A model generated the notes under the pieces. The model saw only the letters and a program-made list of their open reading frames with translations, did no database searches and was not told the DNA's origin. From Desmodus rotundus (lineage: Eukaryota; Chordata; Mammalia; Chiroptera; Phyllostomidae), in NCBI RefSeq assembly GCF_022682495.2, contig NC_071394.1, positions 27,066,470 to 27,130,469 on the forward strand: 64,000 nt of DNA. The letters are read 5' to 3'. A program made the translations under genes and the position numbers. Below are positions 38,995 to 50,600 of the stretch, in pieces. Positions within the stretch are counted from its first letter, which is position 1; each line of letters begins with the position of its first letter.

Positions 38995-39290
38995 TGGTTC
39001 TGGGCTTTTTTGAGATATAACTGGCATGTAATATCGTGGACGTTTAAGATGTACGAAGTGTTGACTTGATACACTTATATATTGCAAAATGATTACCACC
39101 GAAGAATTAGGTAACACCTCTGACCTGTCACATAACTACTGTTGTGTGTGTGTGTTGAGAACGTTTAAGATCTACTCTCTCAGTGACTTTCAAGTATATA
39201 ACACAGTAGTATTAGCTATAATCACCATGCTGTACATTAGCTCCCCAGAAAGTGTTAATCTTATAACTGGAGGTAATTTTATTTCTTGAA
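38995..39290 (-). repeat. Old L1 LINE 3' end, antisense
   Basis: GAGATATAACTGGCATGTAA and TTGCAAAATGATTACCACCG are signature sequences of L1M 3' ends read in antisense. Confidence 0.75.
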
Positions 39291-40369
39291 TATTTGTATG
39301 CCTCTTGGCAAATATTAATGACTTGAAACTTATTTGGGTGTCACCAGAAAACAACGGAATAATCTCATTTATTTAAAATAAATATTTGAATAATGATGAG
39401 GTCAAGGGTAAAGAAATAGATTACAGCTGTGTGACCTTACTGAAGTACAAATCTGAGAGTATCTCTCCTTAGTTTAGAATCTTAATTGAATTGTGGAATT
39501 AATCATTGGTTGCCACTGATATAGACATTATCCAAATCTCAACTTTCTCTGCCTTTTCAGGTGATATTATAAGAAACTTCAAAGATAGTTACTTGCTTTG
39601 GAGAGAGCAAAAACCGAGGCGTAACGCCCTTCGTGTTCCCTTTGCCCCAACTCAGGAATGACTTGGAGTTGGCCACTGCCAGTTTGTCTGCCAGACGGTC
39701 ACTCTGCCCCTCCCCACGCCTCCTTCCTGCCTGCCATTTCGGACTCTGCCCAGTGGACCTGGGGGCTGGTTGTGCTGCTCTCCAGAACCCTTAGTGACAT
39801 CACAGCATTTATCAGGACTTCAGTGCTTTCCATCGGACGGGGAATTCCTCTGTCCTGTGTCTGTGTCCCCGGTACTTAGTTCAGTGTTTGGCCCAAGGCT
39901 TCCCAGCCACCTCTCCTGTGTCATCTGGCTCAGGTGTTCATGAGGGTATCTCTGACCATACCTATATCGTCAGGTATCTTTGGGGCAGAGAGAGGGAGCT
40001 CTGTGCCATTATTAGAGACCAGGAGGTATCAAGGCTGGTGATGTTAAAGGTCTCATTTTTCTTTATTCTCTGCTACCAGAGACATGTACACTGCTGCCTC
40101 CTTCCTTATACAGAGGACGATTTACATTCATTTTCAAGTTACGTTGTAAGTGTTCTTGAATTATTTGATGAGGAGTGTGAATACCCAGGGTAGGGGCTGC
40201 TCTCTCTCACCTGTCCAGTGCTCTAGTCTCTGCTCTACAGAGACACAGTAAATGTTGGCTAAGAGAGCTGTGGGGTCCTCTGATGGTGATCCCAGTTTAA
40301 TATGTTTATAGATCTTTATTGTCGGTGGCTAATTTTTGATTTTGCCCGGAAGTGAACTAGGTATGTTGC

Positions 40370-40465
40370 AGATGTCTCATTAAGAGCAAATCTATGTGAG
40401 TGGTACCATTATTATTTGCATTTTTTTTCCAGATAAAGCTCAGAGGAGCTTGAACACATGTTGCT
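40370..40465 (-). repeat. MIR SINE remnant
   Basis: CATTATTATTTGCATTTTTT and AAGCTCAGAGGAGCTTGAAC are compatible with an antisense MIR core. Confidence 0.4.
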
Positions 40466-40724
40466 ACCACACGAGTGAATTTAGGGTTGGGGTTAAGATG
40501 GCAGCTGTTGGGCGCCAGTCTTGGCTTTCTGCCCGCTCATGCTGAGTAGTACGTCTCTCCCACGGCAGCACAGCGCTGGTTCTACCTCTGCCCGCTTTAT
40601 CAGAGAGTCACCTGCTGTTGGTTTGGCTTCAGGTTCGGAGATGGGAAATTCAAACTGTTGGACCATTTTTCTTGACCATTGATACCTGACTGGGGGATTC
40701 ATTTAAGAAGTCTAATGCTCTTTT

Positions 40725-41630
40725 GTAACTTTAAAAAAAAGTATTTTTAAAGCAGTTTTAAGTTCACAGCAAAATGAAGAGGAAGGTACAGAGATTTCCC
40801 ATACACTTCCTGTTCCTGCACAAGCACAGCCACCCCACTGTAACATCCCCGCCAGAGTGGTGCATTCGTTGCAGTTAATGACCCTGCAGTGACATCATAG
40901 TCACCCAAAGCCCACAGTTTACCTTGGGCTTCACTCCTGGTGTTGTACAGCTTGGACACGTGTGTCGTGAGATGTATCTACTATTATAGCATCGTACTGA
41001 GTAGAGTCCCTGCCCTAACAATCTTCTGTGTTCTGCCCTGCATGGTTCTGCCCTGCATCCCTCCCGCTGCCGAATCCCTGGCAACTGATCTTTTCACTGG
41101 CTCCTTAGTTTTGCCTTTTCTAGGATGTCCTATAGTGAGAATCATACAGTATATAGCCTTTTTTCAGGTTGGTTTTTCACTTAGTAGTATGCATTTTAGT
41201 TTTCTCTAGTCTTTTTGTAGCTTGACAGCCATTTCTTTTTAGTGCTGAATAATGTTCCACTGTCTGGATGTACCACAGTCTATCCATTCATCTGCTGAAG
41301 GACAATCTTGGTCGCTTCCAAGTTTTGGCCATTATGAATAAAGCTGCTATAAACATCTATGTGTAGGTTTTTGTGTAGACATGAGATTTCGAGTAGGTTG
41401 GGTAAACCTCAGGAGCACAGGTGTTGGACCATGTGGCAAGAGTATGTTCAGCTTTGTAAGAAACCACCAACCTGTCTTCCAAAGTGGCCGTACCGTTTTG
41501 CATTCCCACCAGCCGTGGATGAGAGCTCTTGCCACTCCACATTTTGTCAGCACTTGGTGTTGTCAGTGTTCTGGATTTTGGCCATTCGGAAAGTGTGTAG
41601 TGATATCTCTGTTGTTTTATTTTATAATTT
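40725..41630 (-). repeat. Old L1 LINE 3' region, antisense
   Basis: About 0.9 kb including CCATTTCTTTTTAGTGCTGA, GGCCATTATGAATAAAGCTG and CCGTTTTGCATTCCCACCAG, all L1M 3'UTR/ORF2-end hallmarks. Highly diverged. Confidence 0.8.
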
Positions 41631-43251
41631 TCAATATATCTATTTCTTCATGAAGTATAGTTCATGTAACACATTTATTATTTACTGTATCACATGCCAG
41701 CTTTTGTTTAGGTGCTGGGGCTACAGGAGAGACCAACGCAGGTCAAAAAATTCCTTAGAGCTCAAATTTCTTTTTTAAAAAATGTGGAAGGGGAAAGGAA
41801 GAAAAAATGATGAGAAAAAGAAAAAAGAATGTATCCTCTACTTGTAAAAATTACAACATCCTAGAGTCTTAAAACTTTAGCTAGGGAAGGGTTAAACACT
41901 GAATTATCAGTTTGTGCAAGAAGCAAAGTAATATATTGTAATATATTGACAATTAGAATAAATCTAAACCAGCAGGTCCAGATGGTAGTTATCTTGGATA
42001 AGCTGGGAAATTGCCTAGTGGATGTATTAAACTAATTTTGTTTCTTCTTCAAAAAATTATGAACTGTTAAGTTAGGAAATAGAAAAAATGCTGGTTTCTA
42101 GTTAAATGTGATATGGATGTATAGTTGTTATACAATACAGATATGTCATTTCACAAAAAGGAAAGATAATCAATAGTTATCGAAAAGAGAATGGAAACAA
42201 ACTACGTAAACTTTATGGCCTGTGTTTCTGACCTTCTTGCCGCAATTGCAGTTATTTTACGGATTGGAGTGGGGGACGGTATCATACATTACTAGATGTC
42301 GAGTTGCCATCCAGCTTCTAGGAAAAACATTCTATTGCTTGCCTTGTCCCTCTAATTCATGTATAAAAATCAAAAATATAACTTAGCTGTATGTGGAAAT
42401 AAATGAAAACAACCCAGATAAGAATAAGCGAAGGCTCTTCAGAGTTTGCTAGAGCAAGGGAGTCAGCCACCATCACTTGCATTTGGCAGGAACTCAAAGG
42501 CAGGCAGAAGATCAGGAAAGCTGCACGGGGAGAACAGAGGAAGGCTTCAGGTGTGCTCTGCCTGGAGGGTGTTGTCCTGGGGACGCTGGAAGCAGACTAA
42601 GTAGAATCGAGTGGGCATCCTATGTGATTGGTTTGGAAAACATACATGGCTTTCTCTGGTTGGTCCGGAGTTGGAAGTGGAGGCTGTAGTTTGGTTTCCA
42701 AGGCTGATTGCTACAGAGGTTATGAGTCAGAGTTCTATTGTAATATAGGGTCAGGCCATTGTCCATTTGTATTCAGACTAAGCCATATAAAATATCCCAT
42801 TACCATAAAAAATTAAAATCACAATGATGGAGGAACTTCAACTTTTGGTGCTGTTTCTGTTTCTATGCAGAAAGATTTAGAACTAGGCTTAAGTTATACC
42901 TACCATACCAAGCCCAAGGAAGGACTGGCACTTTTAAATTATTAAAGAGATTGTGTGTGTGTGTTTTTTAAATAAAGAAAACTTCTATGTAAAGCTCAGA
43001 TTTTGATTTACGGGGACTTTGCTGCAGTAACTACCACCTCCATTTTGCACCATTGGATCGGCTGTGAGCACAGTAAAAATCATTTTTATCAAAGGGGCAA
43101 ATGCTTTATTAAGGTAATAAATACAAGGGAACACTATTGCTTTTAGAGTTATTGCAAGCACAAGTGTTTGAGATTTTAAATAAAGTAGTAAAAGAAAAAA
43201 ATGATTAAACAGGTAGCATACCTGAAATTTTGCTCTTGATTGTCAGGGAGA

Positions 43252-43284
43252 TACACACACACACATACACACACACACACACAC
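43252..43284. repeat. (AC)n microsatellite
   Basis: About 16 AC units with one TAC interruption. Confidence 0.95.
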
Positions 43285-43839
43285 CAGTCTCTCCAGCAGT
43301 ATTTGGGAGAACAGCTAAATGAGTTCCTGTAGCTTCTTGCCCTAAGCAGGCTGCGTAGAGGAGCCCTAATGCAAACTAATCCTTGCAATTCAGGTCAGCC
43401 TTTGTGACGTTGGCTTGGGGGCTCATATGTGAAACCTGATCATTTTTCTTTGTCCACAGGAGCTTAACTTCTGTCTTGTTCCATGGTTATGTTGGCTTCT
43501 CATTATATCACAGTTTTAGCTGTTTTACAGGGAGACTCTCTGAGATGCTCTCTAAAGTCCCCCAAATTGAATTGCAGGTATACTGCAAAGTCAATATTTA
43601 AGTTAGGCCACCTCAAACACACCCTTCAAATTTACTAACGATATGCCCAGAATCAAAAAAGAACAAACAAGCATTCCATTTGTGTAGATATGTTTCCCAT
43701 TGTAAACTTTTGCTTTTGAACTGCATTGGTTTTCAACAATGATACAGATTGGTCGCAGAAAAAGGCCTGTTTGGATAAACTAGCTAGTTTGGGGGGCAGA
43801 GACAGAATGAAATTACTTTTAAAAGTAAAATCTAGTCAT

Positions 43840-44585
43840 CAGGGAAATGCAAATCAAAACCACAAAGAGATAATCACCACACCCAGAAGGATGGCTATTA
43901 TTAAAAAGTCAGGTGATAAGTGTTAGGGAGGATGTGGGGAAATCAGAACCCTCCTCATTGCTGGTAGTGACACAAAATGGTTTGGCCAATTTGGAAAACA
44001 GTCTGGCAGTTCCTTAAAGAGTCAGACACAGATTTGCTAAACAATTTAAACTACCTTTTGACCCAGCGATTCCACTCCTAGGTGTATCTCTGAGAGAAAT
44101 GAAAGCATGCGTCCATACAAAAAGTTGTACGTGAACGTTCATAGCAGCGTGATTTGTGATGGCCAAAAAATACAAGCCACCCAAATGTTTATCAACTCAT
44201 GGATGGACATGTTAGGACATATCACACAACGGAATATTATCCAGCAATGAAAAGGAAAGAAGTACTGATTCATGCCAAATCTTAAACACATTATGTTAAG
44301 TGAAAGAAACCAACATATGGTATGCTTCCATTTATAAGAAATGTTCAGAATAGGCAAATATATAGGACAGAAGGTAGATTAGTGGTTGCTGGGGAGGCGA
44401 GAATAGGAGATGATAGCTAAAGAGGTTTTTTTGAGGTGACAAAAATAGTCTAAAAGTGATTCTGGTGATAGTGGCACATCTCAGTATACTAAAAACCATT
44501 GAATTGTGCATGAATTTTGGTGAATTATATGAGGTATGAATTACATTATACAATAATCCTAAAGCTGTTACAAAAAATAAAATTA
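43840..44585 (+). repeat. Old L1 LINE, ORF2 end and 3'UTR
   Basis: Begins with CAGGGAAATGCAAATCAAAA, continues AAGGATGGCTATTATTAAAA, CCTTTTGACCCAGCGATTCC and GGAATATTATCCAGCAATGA, and ends near AAAAAATAAAATTACC. No intact reading frame. Confidence 0.85.
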
Positions 44586-44719
44586 CCAAAACATTAAAAT
44601 AGCTTGCAACTTAGCTTACACATCTGGGTTGGAATTACAGACTTTGTAATTCTTGTGTCATTTTTTAGATCACGTGAGATTATTTTTAGAGAGAAAGGCT
44701 GAATAGCATGCTTATTAAA

Positions 44720-44910
44720 GAGCGAAGGTTTTGGATCACACAGATCTGGGTTGACTTGTGGCTTCAACACTTTCAAGCTGTTTGTCTTTGAGCAAAGTAT
44801 CCCACCTTTCTGAGTCTCAGTTTCCTAAATTGTTGAGAACAGTAGTAGCAATCTCTTAGGGGGTTTGTTAGAGGCCCATAGTCAGTGTGCAGTAAGTGTT
44901 AGCCACACTT
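44720..44910 (+). repeat. MIR SINE remnant
   Basis: GGATCACACAGATCTGGGTT and TCTGAGTCTCAGTTTCCTAA match MIR in sense orientation. Confidence 0.65.
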
Positions 44911-45369
44911 AATGTTAACAAGCCAACTATTGACTTCTCATTGGTATGGTTAGCTAAAACGGATAAATCTCTGTGAGCAGGGCATGGTGCAGCACGATTG
45001 CAATGGAGAGAAGACATTTCAACAAATACTTGCTGAGTGGTAGGCACTCAGTAGTGCTAGGGGTGAGGTGGGGCATAAGATATACCTTCTTCGATCTCCA
45101 GGAGTTTATGTCTGGTGGGTGGCACTGAGTTTAGAGGGTGCACCCCCCTCTACAGATTATTTTAATAGTAATATGGTTTTAAGATATATGTTTGCACAGG
45201 AGTATACAGGATCAAGAGAAGTGAGTGAACATAACTCATGGGAAGGTGTGCCGGAGAAGATGACACCCAAGCTGAGTATCGAAGGATGAGAAAAGGTAGC
45301 CTGATGAAGGCCAGAAGGGCTCCCCTGGCAGCAGAACCAGCACAAGCAGACAACTGAAACACCCATTTA

Positions 45370-45950
45370 TACGTCGACTCTCAAATTTATATCTCCCAAA
45401 TTCCAGGCTCTTCTATCAACTACAAACTCAAAATCGTCACTTGGATGGCCAACTGACTTCATTAAAATCTCTCTGATGAGGTAGTCTGCTTAGCTTTCCC
45501 CATCTCTGATGATGACAACTCTGTCACTCTCTCTGCTCATGCCAGAATCCTTGGAGTTATTCTCTCCTTTCTTTGTTACATTCCCATATCCAACTTGTCA
45601 GGATATCCTCTTGGTTCTGCCTTTAAAATATATGCAGAATCTGAGTCTTTCTCAAACTTGACACTGCTTAGCACCCTTGGTATGGGTCACCATCAGCTCT
45701 TGCCTGCTTCTGCTTGTGCTCATCTACATTCTCTACCAGCACCCAGAGTGATCCTTTTCAAATAAACAGAAAATCAGGGTTCTTTTCCATTCAAACCTCC
45801 TATGGTTTGCATTTCACGAGGGGCCCACAGAGCCCTTCATGATTTGTTTCCTCCATCCCCCCTTACCTTTCTGTTCTCTTGTTCTACTCTCCTTTCACTC
45901 CATTTGGCCTTCTGATTTTGTTTGGCCAAGGTAGTGGTTTATTTGTCTTT
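45370..45950 (+). repeat. L2 LINE, reverse-transcriptase region remnant
   Basis: AATTTATATCTCCCAAATTC, CTTGGAGTTATTCTCTCCTT, TTTAAAATATATGCAGAATC and CCAGAGTGATCCTTTTCAAA occur in L2 order over 500 bp. Frame is broken. Confidence 0.75.
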
Positions 45951-46236
45951 GCCTATGTAATACTGAAAAGGCAGGTGTCATGATTCCTTGCAGTGCGAGA
46001 ATCCATTGTCTTACTCCTCGCCTAAGCATTCACATGGTGCAGGCTCCTGGCTGGCCTTAGAGAGCTCCCGCACTGCAGGAGGCAAATGTGGAGCTACTGA
46101 AGCTTTTATGGAGGTCAGATTTGCATTTAAGATATTTTGCCTTCAGCATGGAGGACGGTTTTAAGGGAACTTCATTTGGGAGCAAAGGCTGGAAGAGGGA
46201 CAACCTGGGAAGATTTTACAACAGTTTGAATGGAAG

Positions 46237-46413
46237 CCTGGCCCCGGCCAGGTAGCTCAGTTGATTAGAGCATGGCCCCACGCATTACGCTTGCAGGTTT
46301 GATCTCAGTCAGGGCACACGCAAGAATCAACCAATGAGTGCATAAATCAGTGGGACAAGAAATCATTATCTCTCTCTCCATCTCCCTCTCTTTCTCCTCT
46401 CTAAAAACGTTAA
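46237..46413 (+). mobile_element. Bat tRNA-derived SINE, older subtype
   Basis: A box GTAGCTCAGTTGATTAGAGC, B-box-like GCAGGTTTGATCTCAGTCAG, middle AATGAGTGCATAAATCAGTG and a TCTCTCTCCATCTCCCTCTC tail. It is the same subtype as the copy at 26175-26353 in the opposite orientation. Confidence 0.8.
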
Positions 46414-46422
46414 GGTGGAATG

Positions 46423-46470
46423 AGGAGGACCTAGTGCTTGACTGAATAGGAGGACCTAGTGCTTGACTGA
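46423..46470. repeat. 25-bp tandem duplication
   Basis: AGGAGGACCTAGTGCTTGAC then TGA is repeated exactly once, with AT between the copies, immediately after the SINE tail. Confidence 0.9.
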
Positions 46471-47456
46471 CTATGCGCTTTTTGCTTTGAGTCACTTGGT
46501 ACCACTTACTGAACACGGGGTCTTTGTAGGAAGGTGTAATTCGAAGATAAGGAATAGGGGAAGTGCAGATTTCCTTTTGGAATTCTGATCTGGAAGCATA
46601 CAAGGAAAAGCCCCCACTGTGTACAGCAAGCTGTGGGACACAGGGTCTCAGGCTCAGGGGGAGAGGGCCTGGCTGGGAATTTGAGTTGACCATGACTTTT
46701 CTAAAAATGTTCATTTTTTTCTAATTACAAGTATTTTTTCTCTCTTCTTTTTTTCTTTTCAAATTTCACTTTTCACTTAAACATTTTCATCATAAGTTTT
46801 CCCGGGACATACACTATGAGCCCCTCAATTTATTGTCCCTTCGCCAATGGCCTCCTCGGATAATTTTTAAAGCTCAGACATCCTGAAAATGCCGCTGTCC
46901 TAACCGATTGGAACAAAAATATGGGAAAGATCCGGCTCCACACGTGCCCCCAGGGCACATGAATACTTAGCTTTTTATACAGGCATTCACACAACTGGGG
47001 ATGAGCTCAGTCGATGTGTGTCGAGCGTCCTCCATCACTATGAAGAAAATTCGCGAGCCCAACTGCTCTCTTCCTTCCTCCGCTCTTCTCAGGACCAGTC
47101 AGTCGGTCTGGCTCCCAGTCACGCACCCTCTTGCCAGCGGGTCCTGTCTTACTACCCGACGTCAGATTTACTGGACGGTGCGGCCGGCACGTTGCGGAAG
47201 CGCAGGCCTGAGCCTCGGTAACTCCAGGGCCCGCGCGCGTCTCCACGGCCCTCCGCGGTGGCCGCGCCAGGAGGGTCGGGCGCGCGTGGCCCCGCGTCCC
47301 TCGGCCGTGGCGTGGCCTTTGGCTGCCAGGGGCGCGGGCTGCGGCGGCCCGCGCGTCCCTCGCTCGGCCCAGGGGCCCCGAAAGGCTCGTGACCGTCCCG
47401 CCTTCGGGCGCCGCGCCCAGCCGGGGGCAGCCCGCTGTCCGCGCCCGCATTGTCTA

Positions 47457-47470
47457 AGCGCCATAGCAAC
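47457..47470 (+). promoter_or_regulatory. RFX X-box-like site upstream of RGS22
   Basis: AGCGCCATAGCAAC: perfect AGCAAC right half, AT spacer and four of six matches in the left half; 166 bp upstream of the start codon. RGS22 is a testis-enriched gene, consistent with RFX control. Confidence 0.45.
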
Positions 47471-47635
47471 CCGGGCGAGGCGGGGGCGCAGCAGCCCGCG
47501 CAGCCCCGGCCCCCGCGCTTCCCAGCGTCCGCGCCCGCGCCCGCTCCGGGGAGACACGGCTCCGGGCGCCGCTGGGCCCACGCCGATGAGGCCCTGGCGG
47601 CCGCGCGGACGCCGGGCGAGCGCAACGGCGGCGGA

Positions 47636-47660
47636 ATGCCCGAGAAGCGGCTCACCGCCG
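47636..47660 (+). CDS. RGS22: RGS22 coding exon 1
   Basis: Encodes MPEKRLTA plus one base of the next codon, followed by donor GTAGGT. The exon also carries the leader from an unmapped start in the CpG island. Confidence 0.9.
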
Positions 47661-50600
47661 GTAGGTGGGGCGGGCGGGCCCGCGGCCGGGGGTCGAAGGA
47701 CGAAGGACGCGGCGTCCCGTCCGGATCGTGCTCCCGCTTCGGGTGTTACCGTACCCGCCCGGGCGTCCCGTCTAACAAACATTCGGAAAAACGCCCCTCA
47801 CCCCCCTCCCGCTCTCCCGCAGCATTTTAGTAGGATTTCCACCCCTCACCGCGTCCCGCATTGATAGTGCGTCCTTGGCCCTGCGTTATTTTAATTTGCT
47901 TAATTCTCTGTTTTGCAGCTGGAATAATGGAGGCCTCTATCTGTTAAGGTTAACTCCAGGGTCACAGTGAATTAGTGACCAGGCTGGATTCCAGAGGCCT
48001 TTCCTCCCACTTCCACCTTGAATTCCAACTTAAAATTCAATCCATGTGCAGAAAATGGACAGAGGGCCAAGGTTTTACTGAGCTTGCCCGGTATAAAGCA
48101 GGGCTAGGTGCTGTCTCAAATTATTTCATTTACTTTAAAAGGAAATCAGATTTGAGTGAGATAATGTAATATTTTATCTTGTTTCAGAGCCACCAACTAT
48201 TACAGAAGCAGAATTTGTAAGTACAATTTAGAGAGCTACTATTTTTTTTCCTCTGGCGTTTTAAAAGTAGTTTATTTTTTATTGTATTTTTTTTCCCATT
48301 ACTATGTATCCCCCTTACACCGTCTTCCACCTCTGCCCACCCTGGGTTTTGTTGTTGTTGTTGTTCAAATAGCAAATCATAGATGTAGAAAAAAGCTGTA
48401 TATTTTCTTTTCTGCTTTCTGCCAAATGAGTGTAATAGAAGCTTTGGCTTAGTAACAATAGTTCTGAGTTCAAGACCTTTTAATAGTCTTTTAACAGGTA
48501 CATTTTCAAGAACGAGCTAATTGATTTTTGCGGTGGTTGCTACTCACTGTTAAAAGTTCTTTTATATAAATGACCTCAATTAATTTCTCTAAACCCTTTA
48601 CTGAAACCCATGAAGAAAGATAGGCTTTATCTCCATGGTTTTGTTGCGATGTGGCTGTTCAGTTCCTGGTTGCAGTAAACATTAATTGGTGGTATCGATT
48701 GATAATAAGTGGTCAATTTATAGTTATAATTCCTTTAAAAATGTACTAAATGTTTTCACATCAGACTTCTGGAGAGCTGAGTGGAAGCAAGTACTTTGCC
48801 CGGTGTATTACATACATTGTCACTGAGGTGAGCACTGTATTTAGGGTGGGTCTTACTGTAATTCTTACTGTGTATTTAAGGAACTTGCCCAAGGTTGAAC
48901 AGGTAGATAGGAGGTAGCACAGCCTAGTTTCTGAATTGGATTTCAAGACCTCCAGCTACGTCTCTGAATTATTTGCTCATGTCCTCCAACATTTATTTCT
49001 CTTGTTGGCCAATTATCATATTTGCTTTTGGCTTTTTATTCAACAAGCGTGAGGGCCTTCTATATTCACAGTGCAGTGATCGATGCTGAGGATACGTCTC
49101 GAAGAGTTCACAGTGTAGTGGCCTCTGAGAGGAGAGGGCTAAGCTGTGTCTGCTAGCACCTTCCACGTTTACCCTTCCAGACCTTTAGTCCACCACTGGG
49201 AGAGACAGACCAAGAGAGAGGCACAAGGGGGATGCCAACAACTCCTCCACCTTCTCGTTGCCTTGGTATAACTGTGTAGTGGCAAATTTCTTTTCGCCGC
49301 TTCCCGAACTCTTCTTCATTCCAGCAGCAGGTCAGCATTTCTGGAGCCAGCTAATCTTTCCCATGCAACTCTCCCATAGCCACTCGGAAGAGCCCTCAGC
49401 AACATTACACTTTAACATTTGAGCAGTCTGCTAATCTCTTCACCTCCTTATAACTGTCTGGGATCTCACAAACAGCTTGAAGCCTCTATTCAGTCCTCCT
49501 CTTTCTCTTGGTTGCTTTGATCCCATTGTCTCTCAGTTCTCCCATCTCTGATTTTTATGCTGTCCTTTCTGGCTTCTCTTTTTCTTTGCCCACGAAAGTG
49601 TTGTCCTTTAGGATTCTGTTCCACAGGCTTTCTCTGCGGGGGCTCCTCTTCTGCTATAGTTTCAGCTACCCTTGTTTCACAGGGCTTCCAAATCTATACA
49701 GCCCTGGCCCAGACACCTTTTCTATGTCAGAACTCTGCACCAGTGGGTAATGGTGAATCTTCATCATTTGGACGTCCCTGCATCACTTCAACAGTCTAAA
49801 CTGAACTTATCTCCCCAATTCTTGTTTTCTTTCTTTTTTTCTTGTTTGGGTTAATAGCGCTGCTGGCCATTTAAGCACCAAGCCAGAACCCCTCTTCCCT
49901 TTTCCTCACCTTCTCTGGCAAAAGTTCCTTTCAAGGCCAGATCTTTTTCTCCATCCTCACAGCTACTGTCTTATTTCAGGCCATCATCCCTGGGTCTGGA
50001 CTTTGGCAGTACCACTAACTGATATCACTGCCTCCAAAATTCCTTCTGCCAACTCCAATTTTTCTTTGCCTAAAGTATAAAGTGCAAACCCCTGTGCATC
50101 AGCTGTGCCGGATGAGACTGCTTTACTCTGTCTAACTTTAGACTTTCCTTCTCGAATCACTCCTACCCTGGCTATCAGATTGCTATAAAGTCTTTTAAAA
50201 ATTACCGTGTTACTCGATTGCTCACATCTTTTATTAATCCTACTATTTATTTGAATGCTGACTAGATGCTAGTATTTAACATCAAAACAACTCTATTAGG
50301 TGGTTATTATCACCCACATTTCACAGATGTGGAAGTCCAAGTCACAGAGCTTAACTTGGCCTGAGGCCACGTATCTAGTAACTGGCAGAGCCAGAATGTC
50401 AAAAGCCTCCCTTTAGTATTCAAGCTTTTCTATAACTTTTCAGCCTTCTTTAACCTTACCTCCCAATACTTTCTGTGTGATAAAGACAATGTTCATACTG
50501 TTTTTGGTTTATAAAGTACTTCCACATGCTTCTGCTCCAGCCAAACTACCCTGCTTGCCTCCTTGCCTTTGCTGTCAAGTCTCTCTCAGTTGCCCCCCTC

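Larger units (their letters stand above)
30690..47150. other. Intergenic interval between FBXO43 and RGS22
   Basis: About 16 kb without a supportable gene. Filled by two retroviral LTR pieces, L1 pieces (38995-39290, 40725-41630, 43840-44585), L2 pieces, MIRs and a bat SINE. GC-richer unassigned stretches remain at about 33430-33640, 37830-38130, 39600-39960 and 42390-42760. Confidence 0.6.
47150..47840 (+). promoter_or_regulatory. RGS22 CpG-island promoter
   Basis: About 690 bp of CpG-dense, very GC-rich sequence enclosing the RGS22 start codon at 47636. No TATA box. Long open frames on both strands here result from GC richness. Confidence 0.8.

Noticed and set aside
46237..46413. tRNA gene, because A- and B-box motifs are present
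   Set aside because: The tRNA-like head is followed by SINE body and tail and would not fold into an intact cloverleaf; it is a SINE.
47001..47864. 287-codon open frame on the plus strand in the RGS22 CpG island
   Set aside because: Arginine/proline/alanine-rich translation with no homology I recognise; long frames also open on the opposite strand. GC richness removes stop codons, and the real RGS22 start is in another frame.
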